A stretch of 64,000 nucleotides of DNA, taken from Loxodes magnus. Lineage: Eukaryota > Ciliophora > Karyorelictea > Loxodida > Loxodidae. Positions 9,543-25,472 of the stretch are shown piece after piece; within the stretch, counting starts at the first letter, position 1, and every line of letters begins with the position of its first letter. The stretch spans positions 62,001 through 126,000 of the forward strand of contig CAMPDV010001290.1 in NCBI GenBank assembly GCA_946699065.1, written 5' to 3'. Made by a program: the position numbers and the translations under genes. The notes under the pieces are model-generated. The model saw only the letters and a program-made list of their open reading frames with translations, did no database searches and was not told the DNA's origin.

Positions 9543-10709
9543 ATGAATAAAGAAATGGATAAAAATTAGAAACAGCAAAATATAGTTAAAATTCTTTTTC
9601 TCAGAAAATATCTCAGAGGAAACTTCTAGATCTCAGTTTACAGTTTCAGAAAATTAGGATTAGGAAATATAAAGTATGAAATATGTCCAAATTTAGCTTA
9701 TATTGATATCAGAATTTATAAAACTTTTCATCATTCTTCTTGTATAATGTATGGATATGATATTTGCTAATAAAAAATACTTAAATCTGAAGTATAAATA
9801 AATGCTATTTAATCTAATTACTCAAGAGTACAGCAGATTTACGAGAACACTATTATTATTTCTGGAGGTAATTATTCAAAAAGACTGACTTTTATAAGTC
9901 CTCAAGAAATTAAAGAGAGTAGTTTGATATATAATAGAGCGATGCATGGTGTAGCATTTAATAGAGATTTAATGTTCTTTCTTAGTGGATTTTATTCAAA
10001 TTCTTGCGAAGTTTATAGTTAAAAGAAAAAATATAAAACCACTACAATCTAAGATATAGTTCAATCACCTGGTAGTTTATATGGAATTGGAGCCAATATT
10101 AAGCTTCCCTATGTCTATGTATTTGGAGGATTTCTTTCAAACGGTAGTTATTTAGATAATATTAAAAGATATCATATAAAAAGCAATTAATGAGAAAATC
10201 TATATGAAATATTACCTCAAAGTTCAGCAACAATGACTTCAGATTTAAAAAGTAAAGACTCTATATTAATTTATAATAATTGAACTCAAAACTTAGAAAC
10301 CTTAATTTTTGATACTTAAACTGAAAAATTCTATAATCATGGAAATAATTTTGAAGGAAACAACAGTTGTCTGATAGCAAATCCTATATACAACAGTAAT
10401 TTCGTATATCAATTTAATCATAGATGCGATCTTTTTACATATGAAATCAGTAAAGGAATTTGGATTAAATATTCTTTATAATCAAACTTAGAAAAAGACT
10501 AAGATTTCACTTAAGACTTTAGTTTATATTAAATTAATTAATGTTTAAGCATTCAAATTTTTAATCATAATTCAGAATAATTAAAAAGGCATAAAATATT
10601 ATTAACTTAAAAAAATCTTAAAGATATTAAATTAATTATATTCTTATTTAATCTTTTTAAATATTCATTAAATTTAATTTACATAGTTTCTGTTTAATTT
10701 TGTAAATGA
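9543..10709 (+). pseudogene. Kelch-repeat pseudogene, array copy 1 (representative)
   Basis: In ciliate code the frame starts at ATG 9543 and stays in register for 388 codons to TGA 10707-10709, apart from two internal TGAs at about codons 217 and 247. Unit 0 has CGA and TTA at those sites. The kelch blades are as in unit 0 (VYVFGGFLSNGSYLDNIKRY is intact), and a single TGG occurs near codon 313 where unit 0 has TAG. Downstream of the blades the sequence becomes A/T-rich low-complexity coding of doubtful reality. Because all 13 array copies share both TGAs, the damage preceded amplification. This unit lacks its first ~340 bp, but the frame and about 250 bp upstream are present. Confidence 0.7.
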
Positions 10710-11651
10710 GAAAATTTTATAAGGAAGTTACATTATAATAATAAAAAGCAATATTAAATTAAATCAAAATAAACATTTTTTATTTATTTTATAAGTTTTA
10801 TCTTAAAGTTTCTATTTATATTGATTATTCTTAACTTTGAAAATATGTTAACAAAAGATAAATATTTTTTATTTTAACTTCTTAATTCTTATTTTTCTTA
10901 CACTTATATTACTATTAATTCTAATAGTTTAAATTTTCATTTATTTTAGTCTATTTTGTTCTAAAAATATTACTATACAATTTATAAATAAAATAATTAT
11001 AAAATAATTATAAAATCAAAATAAATTATATTCTATTCACATTTTTATCTATATTTCAGAAAGTTTGTTTCTTTAATAAACAAAAAAATGTATAATTTCT
11101 TTTTAAATGAAAAAATACTTAAATGTTCAATTTTAAATTTCTTAAAAAAATAAATGCTATCATATTTTACAGTTCTAAGCATTTATTAAAATTAATATGA
11201 TAAGCTTTTTATTATTAATATAATAATAATAAATCAAAATACTTTTATTTTTAAGATTTAAACTAAAGAATTATAAAATCAACTTTTAATACTTTTCTTT
11301 ACTTAAACTTAATTTAAATGTATTAAAAATTTCTAACAGAATAAGATAATAGTTAGTATAATGTAATAATAAAACGCTAGAATTCAATTTTATATAATTA
11401 AGATTTCATTTCAAATAAACCTTAAAGTTACAAAATAAAAAATTTATGGTAGAAGAATTTTATGTTTTATCTATATTTATGCATATCGTATCTGTTAAAA
11501 ATGTTCTTCATTCTTAATTTTAAATTTTTCTTTTATAGTTATATTATAATTAAATACTAGTGATGTTTATTTTATTTCAGTCTAGTTTAGATTAATAATG
11601 TTTATAATAGTAAGATTTTAAACTTTTTTTAAACTTTTATATTTGTTAAAA

Positions 11652-12818
11652 ATGAATAAAGAAATGGATAAAAATTAGAAACAGCAAAATATAGTTAAAA
11701 TTCTTTTTCTCAGAAAATATCTCAGAGGAAACTTCTAGATCTCAGTTTACAGTTTCAGAAAATTAGGATTAGGAAATATAAAGTATGAAATATGTCCAAA
11801 TTTAGCTTATATTGATATCAGAATTTATAAAACTTTTCATCATTCTTCTTGTATAATGTATGGATATGATATTTGCTAATAAAAAATACTTAAATCTGAA
11901 GTATAAATAAATGCTATTTAATCTAATTACTCAAGAGTACAGCAGATTTACGAGAACACTATTATTATTTCTGGAGGTAATTATTCAAAAAGACTGACTT
12001 TTATAAGTCCTCAAGAAATTAAAGAGAGTAGTTTGATATATAATAGAGCGATGCATGGTGTAGCATTTAATAGAGATTTAATGTTCTTTCTTAGTGGATT
12101 TTATTCAAATTCTTGCGAAGTTTATAGTTAAAAGAAAAAATATAAAACCACTACAATCTAAGATATAGTTCAATCACCTGGTAGTTTATATGGAATTGGA
12201 GCCAATATTAAGCTTCCCTATGTCTATGTATTTGGAGGATTTCTTTCAAACGGTAGTTATTTAGATAATATTAAAAGATATCATATAAAAAGCAATTAAT
12301 GAGAAAATCTATATGAAATATTACCTCAAAGTTCAGCAACAATGACTTCAGATTTAAAAAGTAAAGACTCTATATTAATTTATAATAATTGAACTCAAAA
12401 CTTAGAAACCTTAATTTTTGATACTTAAACTGAAAAATTCTATAATCATGGAAATAATTTTGAAGGAAACAACAGTTGTCTGATAGCAAATCCTATATAC
12501 AACAGTAATTTCGTATATCAATTTAATCATAGATGCGATCTTTTTACATATGAAATCAGTAAAGGAATTTGGATTAAATATTCTTTATAATCAAACTTAG
12601 AAAAAGACTAAGATTTCACTTAAGACTTTAGTTTATATTAAATTAATTAATGTTTAAGCATTCAAATTTTTAATCATAATTCAGAATAATTAAAAAGGCA
12701 TAAAATATTATTAACTTAAAAAAATCTTAAAGATATTAAATTAATTATATTCTTATTTAATCTTTTTAAATATTCATTAAATTTAATTTACATAGTTTCT
12801 GTTTAATTTTGTAAATGA
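11652..12818 (+). pseudogene. Kelch-repeat pseudogene, array copy 2
   Basis: In unit 11057-13165, the first complete unit. The two shared TGAs are at 12300-12302 and 12390-12392; the frame otherwise runs to TGA 12816-12818. Confidence 0.7.
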
Positions 12819-13760
12819 GAAAATTTTATAAGGAAGTTACATTATAATAATAAAAAGCAATATTAAATTAAATCAAAATAAACATTTTTTATTTATTTTA
12901 TAAGTTTTATCTTAAAGTTTCTATTTATATTGATTATTCTTAACTTTGAAAATATGTTAACAAAAGATAAATATTTTTTATTTTAACTTCTTAATTCTTA
13001 TTTTTCTTACACTTATATTACTATTAATTCTAATAGTTTAAATTTTCATTTATTTTAGTCTATTTTGTTCTAAAAATATTACTATACAATTTATAAATAA
13101 AATAATTATAAAATAATTATAAAATCAAAATAAATTATATTCTATTCACATTGTTATCTATATTTCAGAAAGTTTGTTTCTTTAATAAACAAAAAAATGT
13201 ATAATTTCTTTTTAAATGAAAAAATACTTAAATGTTCAATTTTAAATTTCTTAAAAAAATAAATGCTATCATATTTTACAGTTCTAAGCATTTATTAAAA
13301 TTAATATGATAAGCTTTTTATTATTAATATAATAATAATAAATCAAAATACTTTTATTTTTAAGATTTAAACTAAAGAATTATAAAATCAACTTTTAATA
13401 CTTTTCTTTACTTAAACTTAATTTAAATGTATTAAAAATTTCTAACAGAATAAGATAATAGTTAGTATAATGTAATAATAAAACGCTAGAATTCAATTTT
13501 ATATAATTAAGATTTCATTTCAAATAAACCTTAAAGTTACAAAATAAAAAATTTATGGTAGAAGAATTTTATGTTTTATCTATATTTATGCATATCGTAT
13601 CTGTTAAAAATGTTCTTCATTCTTAATTTTAAATTTTTCTTTTATAGTTATATTATAATTAAATACTAGTGATGTTTATTTTATTTCAGTCTAGTTTAGA
13701 TTAATAATGTTTATAATAGTAAGATTTTAAACTTTTTTTAAACTTTTATATTTGTTAAAA

Positions 13761-14927
13761 ATGAATAAAGAAATGGATAAAAATTAGAAACAGCAAAATA
13801 TAGTTAAAATTCTTTTTCTCAGAAAATATCTCAGAGGAAACTTCTAGATCTCAGTTTACAGTTTCAGAAAATTAGGATTAGGAAATATAAAGTATGAAAT
13901 ATGTCCAAATTTAGCTTATATTGATATCAGAATTTATAAAACTTTTCATCATTCTTCTTGTATAATGTATGGATATGATATTTGCTAATAAAAAATACTT
14001 AAATCTGAAGTATAAATAAATGCTATTTAATCTAATTACTCAAGAGTACAGCAGATTTACGAGAACACTATTATTATTTCTGGAGGTAATTATTCAAAAA
14101 GACTGACTTTTATAAGTCCTCAAGAAATTAAAGAGAGTAGTTTGATATATAATAGAGCGATGCATGGTGTAGCATTTAATAGAGATTTAATGTTCTTTCT
14201 TAGTGGATTTTATTCAAATTCTTGCGAAGTTTATAGTTAAAAGAAAAAATATAAAACCACTACAATCTAAGATATAGTTCAATCACCTGGTAGTTTATAT
14301 GGAATTGGAGCCAATATTAAGCTTCCCTATGTCTATGTATTTGGAGGATTTCTTTCAAACGGTAGTTATTTAGATAATATTAAAAGATATCATATAAAAA
14401 GCAATTAATGAGAAAATCTATATGAAATATTACCTCAAAGTTCAGCAACAATGACTTCAGATTTAAAAAGTAAAGACTCTATATTAATTTATAATAATTG
14501 AACTCAAAACTTAGAAACCTTAATTTTTGATACTTAAACTGAAAAATTCTATAATCATGGAAATAATTTTGAAGGAAACAACAGTTGTCTGATAGCAAAT
14601 CCTATATACAACAGTAATTTCGTATATCAATTTAATCATAGATGCGATCTTTTTACATATGAAATCAGTAAAGGAATTTGGATTAAATATTCTTTATAAT
14701 CAAACTTAGAAAAAGACTAAGATTTCACTTAAGACTTTAGTTTATATTAAATTAATTAATGTTTAAGCATTCAAATTTTTAATCATAATTCAGAATAATT
14801 AAAAAGGCATAAAATATTATTAACTTAAAAAAATCTTAAAGATATTAAATTAATTATATTCTTATTTAATCTTTTTAAATATTCATTAAATTTAATTTAC
14901 ATAGTTTCTGTTTAATTTTGTAAATGA
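13761..14927 (+). pseudogene. Kelch-repeat pseudogene, array copy 3
   Basis: In unit 13166-15274. Carries the same two internal TGAs; no private change seen in the frame. Confidence 0.7.
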
Positions 14928-15869
14928 GAAAATTTTATAAGGAAGTTACATTATAATAATAAAAAGCAATATTAAATTAAATCAAAATAAACATTTTTTA
15001 TTTATTTTATAAGTTTTATCTTAAAGTTTCTATTTATATTGATTATTCTTAACTTTGAAAATATGTTAACAAAAGATAAATATTTTTTATTTTAACTTCT
15101 TAATTCTTATTTTTCTTACACTTATATTACTATTAATTCTAATAGTTTAAATTTTCATTTATTTTAGTCTATTTTGTTCTAAAAATATTACTATACAATT
15201 TATAAATAAAATAATTATAAAATAATTATAAAATCAAAATAAATTATATTCTATTCACATTTTTATCTATATTTCAGAAAGTTTGTTTCTTTAATAAACA
15301 AAAAAATGTATAATTTCTTTTTAAATGAAAAAATACTTAAATGTTCAATTTTAAATTTCTTAAAAAAATAAATGCTATCATATTTTACAGTTCTAAGCAT
15401 TTATTAAAATTAATATGATAAGCTTTTTATTATTAATATAATAATAATAAATCAAAATACTTTTATTTTTAAGATTTAAACTAAAGAATTATAAAATCAA
15501 CTTTTAATACTTTTCTTTACTTAAACTTAATTTAAATGTATTAAAAATTTCTAACAGAATAAGATAATAGTTAGTATAATGTAATAATAAAACGCTAGAA
15601 TTCAATTTTATATAATTAAGATTTCATTTCAAATAAACCTTAAAGTTACAAAATAAAAAATTTATGGTAGAAGAATTTTATGTTTTATCTATATTTATGC
15701 ATATCGTATCTGTTAAAAATGTTCTTCATTCTTAATTTTAAATTTTTCTTTTATAGTTATATTATAATTAAATACTAGTGATGTTTATTTTATTTCAGTC
15801 TAGTTTAGATTAATAATGTTTATAATAGTAAGATTTTAAACTTTTTTTAAACTTTTATATTTGTTAAAA

Positions 15870-17036
15870 ATGAATAAAGAAATGGATAAAAATTAGAAAC
15901 AGCAAAATATAGTTAAAATTCTTTTTCTCAGAAAATATCTCAGAGGAAACTTCTAGATCTCAGTTTACAGTTTCAGAAAATTAGGATTAGGAAATATAAA
16001 GTATGAAATATGTCCAAATTTAGCTTATATTGATATCAGAATTTATAAAACTTTTCATCATTCTTCTTGTATAATGTATGGATATGATATTTGCTAATAA
16101 AAAATACTTAAATCTGAAGTATAAATAAATGCTATTTAATCTAATTACTCAAGAGTACAGCAGATTTACGAGAACACTATTATTATTTCTGGAGGTAATT
16201 ATTCAAAAAGACTGACTTTTATAAGTCCTCAAGAAATTAAAGAGAGTAGTTTGATATATAATAGAGCGATGCATGGTGTAGCATTTAATAGAGATTTAAT
16301 GTTCTTTCTTAGTGGATTTTATTCAAATTCTTGCGAAGTTTATAGTTAAAAGAAAAAATATAAAACCACTACAATCTAAGATATAGTTCAATCACCTGGT
16401 AGTTTATATGGAATTGGAGCCAATATTAAGCTTCCCTATGTCTATGTATTTGGAGGATTTCTTTCAAACGGTAGTTATTTAGATAATATTAAAAGATATC
16501 ATATAAAAAGCAATTAATGAGAAAATCTATATGAAATATTACCTCAAAGTTCAGCAACAATGACTTCAGATTTAAAAAGTAAAGACTCTATATTAATTTA
16601 TAATAATTGAACTCAAAACTTAGAAACCTTAATTTTTGATACTTAAACTGAAAAATTCTATAATCATGGAAATAATTTTGAAGGAAACAACAGTTGTCTG
16701 ATAGCAAATCCTATATACAACAGTAATTTCGTATATCAATTTAATCATAGATGCGATCTTTTTACATATGAAATCAGTAAAGGAATTTGGATTAAATATT
16801 CTTTATAATCAAACTTAGAAAAAGACTAAGATTTCACTTAAGACTTTAGTTTATATTAAATTAATTAATGTTTAAGCATTCAAATTTTTAATCATAATTC
16901 AGAATAATTAAAAAGGCATAAAATATTATTAACTTAAAAAAATCTTAAAGATATTAAATTAATTATATTCTTATTTAATCTTTTTAAATATTCATTAAAT
17001 TTAATTTACATAGTTTCTGTTTAATTTTGTAAATGA
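15870..17036 (+). pseudogene. Kelch-repeat pseudogene, array copy 4
   Basis: In unit 15275-17383. Same two internal TGAs; no private change seen. Confidence 0.7.
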
Positions 17037-17978
17037 GAAAATTTTATAAGGAAGTTACATTATAATAATAAAAAGCAATATTAAATTAAATCAAAATAAA
17101 CATTTTTTATTTATTTTATAAGTTTTATCTTAAAGTTTCTATTTATATTGATTATTCTTAACTTTGAAAATATGTTAACAAAAGATAAATATTTTTTATT
17201 TTAACTTCTTAATTCTTATTTTTCTTACACTTATATTACTATTAATTCTAATAGTTTAAATTTTCATTTATTTTAGTCTATTTTGTTCTAAAAATATTAC
17301 TATACAATTTATAAATAAAATAATTATAAAATAATTATAAAATCAAAATAAATTATATTCTATTCACATTTTTATCTATATTTCAGAAAGTTTGTTTCTT
17401 TAATAAACAAAAAAATGTATAATTTCTTTTTAAATGAAAAAATACTTAAATGTTCAATTTTAAATTTCTTAAAAAAATAAATGCTATCATATTTTACAGT
17501 TCTAAGCATTTATTAAAATTAATATGATAAGCTTTTTATTATTAATATAATAATAATAAATCAAAATACTTTTATTTTTAAGATTTAAACTAAAGAATTA
17601 TAAAATCAACTTTTAATACTTTTCTTTACTTAAACTTAATTTAAATGTATTAAAAATTTCTAACAGAATAAGATAATAGTTAGTATAATGTAATAATAAA
17701 ACGCTAGAATTCAATTTTATATAATTAAGATTTCATTTCAAATAAACCTTAAAGTTACAAAATAAAAAATTTATGGTAGAAGAATTTTATGTTTTATCTA
17801 TATTTATGCATATCGTATCTGTTAAAAATGTTCTTCATTCTTAATTTTAAATTTTTCTTTTATAGTTATATTATAATTAAATACTAGTGATGTTTATTTT
17901 ATTTCAGTCTAGTTTAGATTAATAATGTTTATAATAGTAAGATTTTAAACTTTTTTTAAACTTTTATATTTGTTAAAA

Positions 17979-19145
17979 ATGAATAAAGAAATGGATAAAA
18001 ATTAGAAACAGCAAAATATAGTTAAAATTCTTTTTCTCAGAAAATATCTCAGAGGAAACTTCTAGATCTCAGTTTACAGTTTCAGAAAATTAGGATTAGG
18101 AAATATAAAGTATGAAATATGTCCAAATTTAGCTTATATTGATATCAGAATTTATAAAACTTTTCATCATTCTTCTTGTATAATGTATGGATATGATATT
18201 TGCTAATAAAAAATACTTAAATCTGAAGTATAAATAAATGCTATTTAATCTAATTACTCAAGAGTACAGCAGATTTACGAGAACACTATTATTATTTCTG
18301 GAGGTAATTATTCAAAAAGACTGACTTTTATAAGTCCTCAAGAAATTAAAGAGAGTAGTTTGATATATAATAGAGCGATGCATGGTGTAGCATTTAATAG
18401 AGATTTAATGTTCTTTCTTAGTGGATTTTATTCAAATTCTTGCGAAGTTTATAGTTAAAAGAAAAAATATAAAACCACTACAATCTAAGATATAGTTCAA
18501 TCACCTGGTAGTTTATATGGAATTGGAGCCAATATTAAGCTTCCCTATGTCTATGTATTTGGAGGATTTCTTTCAAACGGTAGTTATTTAGATAATATTA
18601 AAAGATATCATATAAAAAGCAATTAATGAGAAAATCTATATGAAATATTACCTCAAAGTTCAGCAACAATGACTTCAGATTTAAAAAGTAAAGACTCTAT
18701 ATTAATTTATAATAATTGAACTCAAAACTTAGAAACCTTAATTTTTGATACTTAAACTGAAAAATTCTATAATCATGGAAATAATTTTGAAGGAAACAAC
18801 AGTTGTCTGATAGCAAATCCTATATACAACAGTAATTTCGTATATCAATTTAATCATAGATGCGATCTTTTTACATATGAAATCAGTAAAGGAATTTGGA
18901 TTAAATATTCTTTATAATCAAACTTAGAAAAAGACTAAGATTTCACTTAAGACTTTAGTTTATATTAAATTAATTAATGTTTAAGCATTCAAATTTTTAA
19001 TCATAATTCAGAATAATTAAAAAGGCATAAAATATTATTAACTTAAAAAAATCTTAAAGATATTAAATTAATTATATTCTTATTTAATCTTTTTAAATAT
19101 TCATTAAATTTAATTTACATAGTTTCTGTTTAATTTTGTAAATGA
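17979..19145 (+). pseudogene. Kelch-repeat pseudogene, array copy 5
   Basis: In unit 17384-19492. Same two internal TGAs; no private change seen. Confidence 0.7.
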
Positions 19146-20087
19146 GAAAATTTTATAAGGAAGTTACATTATAATAATAAAAAGCAATATTAAATTAAAT
19201 CAAAATAAACATTTTTTATTTATTTTATAAGTTTTATCTTAAAGTTTCTATTTATATTGATTATTCTTAACTTTGAAAATATGTTAACAAAAGATAAATA
19301 TTTTTTATTTTAACTTCTTAATTCTTATTTTTCTTACACTTATATTACTATTAATTCTAATAGTTTAAATTTTCATTTATTTTAGTCTATTTTGTTCTAA
19401 AAATATTACTATACAATTTATAAATAAAATAATTATAAAATAATTATAAAATCAAAATAAATTATATTCTATTCACATTTTTATCTATATTTCAGAAAGT
19501 TTGTTTCTTTAATAAACAAAAAAATGTATAATTTCTTTTTAAATGAAAAAATACTTAAATGTTCAATTTTAAATTTCTTAAAAAAATAAATGCTATCATA
19601 TTTTACAGTTCTAAGCATTTATTAAAATTAATATGATAAGCTTTTTATTATTAATATAATAATAATAAATCAAAATACTTTTATTTTTAAGATTTAAACT
19701 AAAGAATTATAAAATCAACTTTTAATACTTTTCTTTACTTAAACTTAATTTAAATGTATTAAAAATTTCTAACAGAATAAGATAATAGTTAGTATAATGT
19801 AATAATAAAACGCTAGAATTCAATTTTATATAATTAAGATTTCATTTCAAATAAACCTTAAAGTTACAAAATAAAAAATTTATGGTAGAAGAATTTTATG
19901 TTTTATCTATATTTATGCATATCGTATCTGTTAAAAATGTTCTTCATTCTTAATTTTAAATTTTTCTTTTATAGTTATATTATAATTAAATACTAGTGAT
20001 GTTTATTTTATTTCAGTCTAGTTTAGATTAATAATGTTTATAATAGTAAGATTTTAAACTTTTTTTAAACTTTTATATTTGTTAAAA

Positions 20088-21254
20088 ATGAATAAAGAAA
20101 TGGATAAAAATTAGAAACAGCAAAATATAGTTAAAATTCTTTTTCTCAGAAAATATCTCAGAGGAAACTTCTAGATCTCAGTTTACAGTTTCAGAAAATT
20201 AGGATTAGGAAATATAAAGTATGAAATATGTCCAAATTTAGCTTATATTGATATCAGAATTTATAAAACTTTTCATCATTCTTCTTGTATAATGTATGGA
20301 TATGATATTTGCTAATAAAAAATACTTAAATCTGAAGTATAAATAAATGCTATTTAATCTAATTACTCAAGAGTACAGCAGATTTACGAGAACACTATTA
20401 TTATTTCTGGAGGTAATTATTCAAAAAGACTGACTTTTATAAGTCCTCAAGAAATTAAAGAGAGTAGTTTGATATATAATAGAGCGATGCATGGTGTAGC
20501 ATTTAATAGAGATTTAATGTTCTTTCTTAGTGGATTTTATTCAAATTCTTGCGAAGTTTATAGTTAAAAGAAAAAATATAAAACCACTACAATCTAAGAT
20601 ATAGTTCAATCACCTGGTAGTTTATATGGAATTGGAGCCAATATTAAGCTTCCCTATGTCTATGTATTTGGAGGATTTCTTTCAAACGGTAGTTATTTAG
20701 ATAATATTAAAAGATATCATATAAAAAGCAATTAATGAGAAAATCTATATGAAATATTACCTCAAAGTTCAGCAACAATGACTTCAGATTTAAAAAGTAA
20801 AGACTCTATATTAATTTATAATAATTGAACTCAAAACTTAGAAACCTTAATTTTTGATACTTAAACTGAAAAATTCTATAATCATGGAAATAATTTTGAA
20901 GGAAACAACAGTTGTCTGATAGCAAATCCTATATACAACAGTAATTTCGTATATCAATTTAATCATAGATGCGATCTTTTTACATATGAAATCAGTAAAG
21001 GAATTTGGATTAAATATTCTTTATAATCAAACTTAGAAAAAGACTAAGATTTCACTTAAGACTTTAGTTTATATTAAATTAATTAATGTTTAAGCATTCA
21101 AATTTTTAATCATAATTCAGAATAATTAAAAAGGCATAAAATATTATTAACTTAAAAAAATCTTAAAGATATTAAATTAATTATATTCTTATTTAATCTT
21201 TTTAAATATTCATTAAATTTAATTTACATAGTTTCTGTTTAATTTTGTAAATGA
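20088..21254 (+). pseudogene. Kelch-repeat pseudogene, array copy 6
   Basis: In unit 19493-21601. Same two internal TGAs; no private change seen. Confidence 0.7.
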
Positions 21255-22196
21255 GAAAATTTTATAAGGAAGTTACATTATAATAATAAAAAGCAATATT
21301 AAATTAAATCAAAATAAACATTTTTTATTTATTTTATAAGTTTTATCTTAAAGTTTCTATTTATATTGATTATTCTTAACTTTGAAAATATGTTAACAAA
21401 AGATAAATATTTTTTATTTTAACTTCTTAATTCTTATTTTTCTTACACTTATATTACTATTAATTCTAATAGTTTAAATTTTCATTTATTTTAGTCTATT
21501 TTGTTCTAAAAATATTACTATACAATTTATAAATAAAATAATTATAAAATAATTATAAAATCAAAATAAATTATATTCTATTCACATTTTTATCTATATT
21601 TCAGAAAGTTTGTTTCTTTAATAAACAAAAAAATGTATAATTTCTTTTTAAATGAAAAAATACTTAAATGTTCAATTTTAAATTTCTTAAAAAAATAAAT
21701 GCTATCATATTTTACAGTTCTAAGCATTTATTAAAATTAATATGATAAGCTTTTTATTATTAATATAATAATAATAAATCAAAATACTTTTATTTTTAAG
21801 ATTTAAACTAAAGAATTATAAAATCAACTTTTAATACTTTTCTTTACTTAAACTTAATTTAAATGTATTAAAAATTTCTAACAGAATAAGATAATAGTTA
21901 GTATAATGTAATAATAAAACGCTAGAATTCAATTTTATATAATTAAGATTTCATTTCAAATAAACCTTAAAGTTACAAAATAAAAAATTTATGGTAGAAG
22001 AATTTTATGTTTTATCTATATTTATGCATATCGTATCTGTTAAAAATGTTCTTCATTCTTAATTTTAAATTTTTCTTTTATAGTTATATTATAATTAAAT
22101 ACTAGTGATGTTTATTTTATTTCAGTCTAGTTTAGATTAATAATGTTTATAATAGTAAGATTTTAAACTTTTTTTAAACTTTTATATTTGTTAAAA

Positions 22197-23363
22197 ATGA
22201 ATAAAGAAATGGATAAAAATTAGAAACAGCAAAATATAGTTAAAATTCTTTTTCTCAGAAAATATCTCAGAGGAAACTTCTAGATCTCAGTTTACAGTTT
22301 CAGAAAATTAGGATTAGGAAATATAAAGTATGAAATATGTCCAAATTTAGCTTATATTGATATCAGAATTTATAAAACTTTTCATCATTCTTCTTGTATA
22401 ATGTATGGATATGATATTTGCTAATAAAAAATACTTAAATCTGAAGTATAAATAAATGCTATTTAATCTAATTACTCAAGAGTACAGCAGATTTACGAGA
22501 ACACTATTATTATTTCTGGAGGTAATTATTCAAAAAGACTGACTTTTATAAGTCCTCAAGAAATTAAAGAGAGTAGTTTGATATATAATAGAGCGATGCA
22601 TGGTGTAGCATTTAATAGAGATTTAATGTTCTTTCTTAGTGGATTTTATTCAAATTCTTGCGAAGTTTATAGTTAAAAGAAAAAATATAAAACCACTACA
22701 ATCTAAGATATAGTTCAATCACCTGGTAGTTTATATGGAATTGGAGCCAATATTAAGCTTCCCTATGTCTATGTATTTGGAGGATTTCTTTCAAACGGTA
22801 GTTATTTAGATAATATTAAAAGATATCATATAAAAAGCAATTAATGAGAAAATCTATATGAAATATTACCTCAAAGTTCAGCAACAATGACTTCAGATTT
22901 AAAAAGTAAAGACTCTATATTAATTTATAATAATTGAACTCAAAACTTAGAAACCTTAATTTTTGATACTTAAACTGAAAAATTCTATAATCATGGAAAT
23001 AATTTTGAAGGAAACAACAGTTGTCTGATAGCAAATCCTATATACAACAGTAATTTCGTATATCAATTTAATCATAGATGCGATCTTTTTACATATGAAA
23101 TCAGTAAAGGAATTTGGATTAAATATTCTTTATAATCAAACTTAGAAAAAGACTAAGATTTCACTTAAGACTTTAGTTTATATTAAATTAATTAATGTTT
23201 AAGCATTCAAATTTTTAATCATAATTCAGAATAATTAAAAAGGCATAAAATATTATTAACTTAAAAAAATCTTAAAGATATTAAATTAATTATATTCTTA
23301 TTTAATCTTTTTAAATATTCATTAAATTTAATTTACATAGTTTCTGTTTAATTTTGTAAATGA
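22197..23363 (+). pseudogene. Kelch-repeat pseudogene, array copy 7
   Basis: In unit 21602-23710. Same two internal TGAs; no private change seen. Confidence 0.7.
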
Positions 23364-24305
23364 GAAAATTTTATAAGGAAGTTACATTATAATAATAAAA
23401 AGCAATATTAAATTAAATCAAAATAAACATTTTTTATTTATTTTATAAGTTTTATCTTAAAGTTTCTATTTATATTGATTATTCTTAACTTTGAAAATAT
23501 GTTAACAAAAGATAAATATTTTTTATTTTAACTTCTTAATTCTTATTTTTCTTACACTTATATTACTATTAATTCTAATAGTTTAAATTTTCATTTATTT
23601 TAGTCTATTTTGTTCTAAAAATATTACTATACAATTTATAAATAAAATAATTATAAAATAATTATAAAATCAAAATAAATTATATTCTATTCACATTTTT
23701 ATCTATATTTCAGAAAGTTTGTTTCTTTAATAAACAAAAAAATGTATAATTTCTTTTTAAATGAAAAAATACTTAAATGTTCAATTTTAAATTTCTTAAA
23801 AAAATAAATGCTATCATATTTTACAGTTCTAAGCATTTATTAAAATTAATATGATAAGCTTTTTATTATTAATATAATAATAATAAATCAAAATACTTTT
23901 ATTTTTAAGATTTAAACTAAAGAATTATAAAATCAACTTTTAATACTTTTCTTTACTTAAACTTAATTTAAATGTATTAAAAATTTCTAACAGAATAAGA
24001 TAATAGTTAGTATAATGTAATAATAAAACGCTAGAATTCAATTTTATATAATTAAGATTTCATTTCAAATAAACCTTAAAGTTACAAAATAAAAAATTTA
24101 TGGTAGAAGAATTTTATGTTTTATCTATATTTATGCATATCGTATCTGTTAAAAATGTTCTTCATTCTTAATTTTAAATTTTTCTTTTATAGTTATATTA
24201 TAATTAAATACTAGTGATGTTTATTTTATTTCAGTCTAGTTTAGATTAATAATGTTTATAATAGTAAGATTTTAAACTTTTTTTAAACTTTTATATTTGT
24301 TAAAA

Positions 24306-25472
24306 ATGAATAAAGAAATGGATAAAAATTAGAAACAGCAAAATATAGTTAAAATTCTTTTTCTCAGAAAATATCTCAGAGGAAACTTCTAGATCTCAGT
24401 TTACAGTTTCAGAAAATTAGGATTAGGAAATATAAAGTATGAAATATGTCCAAATTTAGCTTATATTGATATCAGAATTTATAAAACTTTTCATCATTCT
24501 TCTTGTATAATGTATGGATATGATATTTGCTAATAAAAAATACTTAAATCTGAAGTATAAATAAATGCTATTTAATCTAATTACTCAAGAGTACAGCAGA
24601 TTTACGAGAACACTATTATTATTTCTGGAGGTAATTATTCAAAAAGACTGACTTTTATAAGTCCTCAAGAAATTAAAGAGAGTAGTTTGATATATAATAG
24701 AGCGATGCATGGTGTAGCATTTAATAGAGATTTAATGTTCTTTCTTAGTGGATTTTATTCAAATTCTTGCGAAGTTTATAGTTAAAAGAAAAAATATAAA
24801 ACCACTACAATCTAAGATATAGTTCAATCACCTGGTAGTTTATATGGAATTGGAGCCAATATTAAGCTTCCCTATGTCTATGTATTTGGAGGATTTCTTT
24901 CAAACGGTAGTTATTTAGATAATATTAAAAGATATCATATAAAAAGCAATTAATGAGAAAATCTATATGAAATATTACCTCAAAGTTCAGCAACAATGAC
25001 TTCAGATTTAAAAAGTAAAGACTCTATATTAATTTATAATAATTGAACTCAAAACTTAGAAACCTTAATTTTTGATACTTAAACTGAAAAATTCTATAAT
25101 CATGGAAATAATTTTGAAGGAAACAACAGTTGTCTGATAGCAAATCCTATATACAACAGTAATTTCGTATATCAATTTAATCATAGATGCGATCTTTTTA
25201 CATATGAAATCAGTAAAGGAATTTGGATTAAATATTCTTTATAATCAAACTTAGAAAAAGACTAAGATTTCACTTAAGACTTTAGTTTATATTAAATTAA
25301 TTAATGTTTAAGCATTCAAATTTTTAATCATAATTCAGAATAATTAAAAAGGCATAAAATATTATTAACTTAAAAAAATCTTAAAGATATTAAATTAATT
25401 ATATTCTTATTTAATCTTTTTAAATATTCATTAAATTTAATTTACATAGTTTCTGTTTAATTTTGTAAATGA
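24306..25472 (+). pseudogene. Kelch-repeat pseudogene, array copy 8
   Basis: In unit 23711-25819. Same two internal TGAs; no private change seen. Confidence 0.7.
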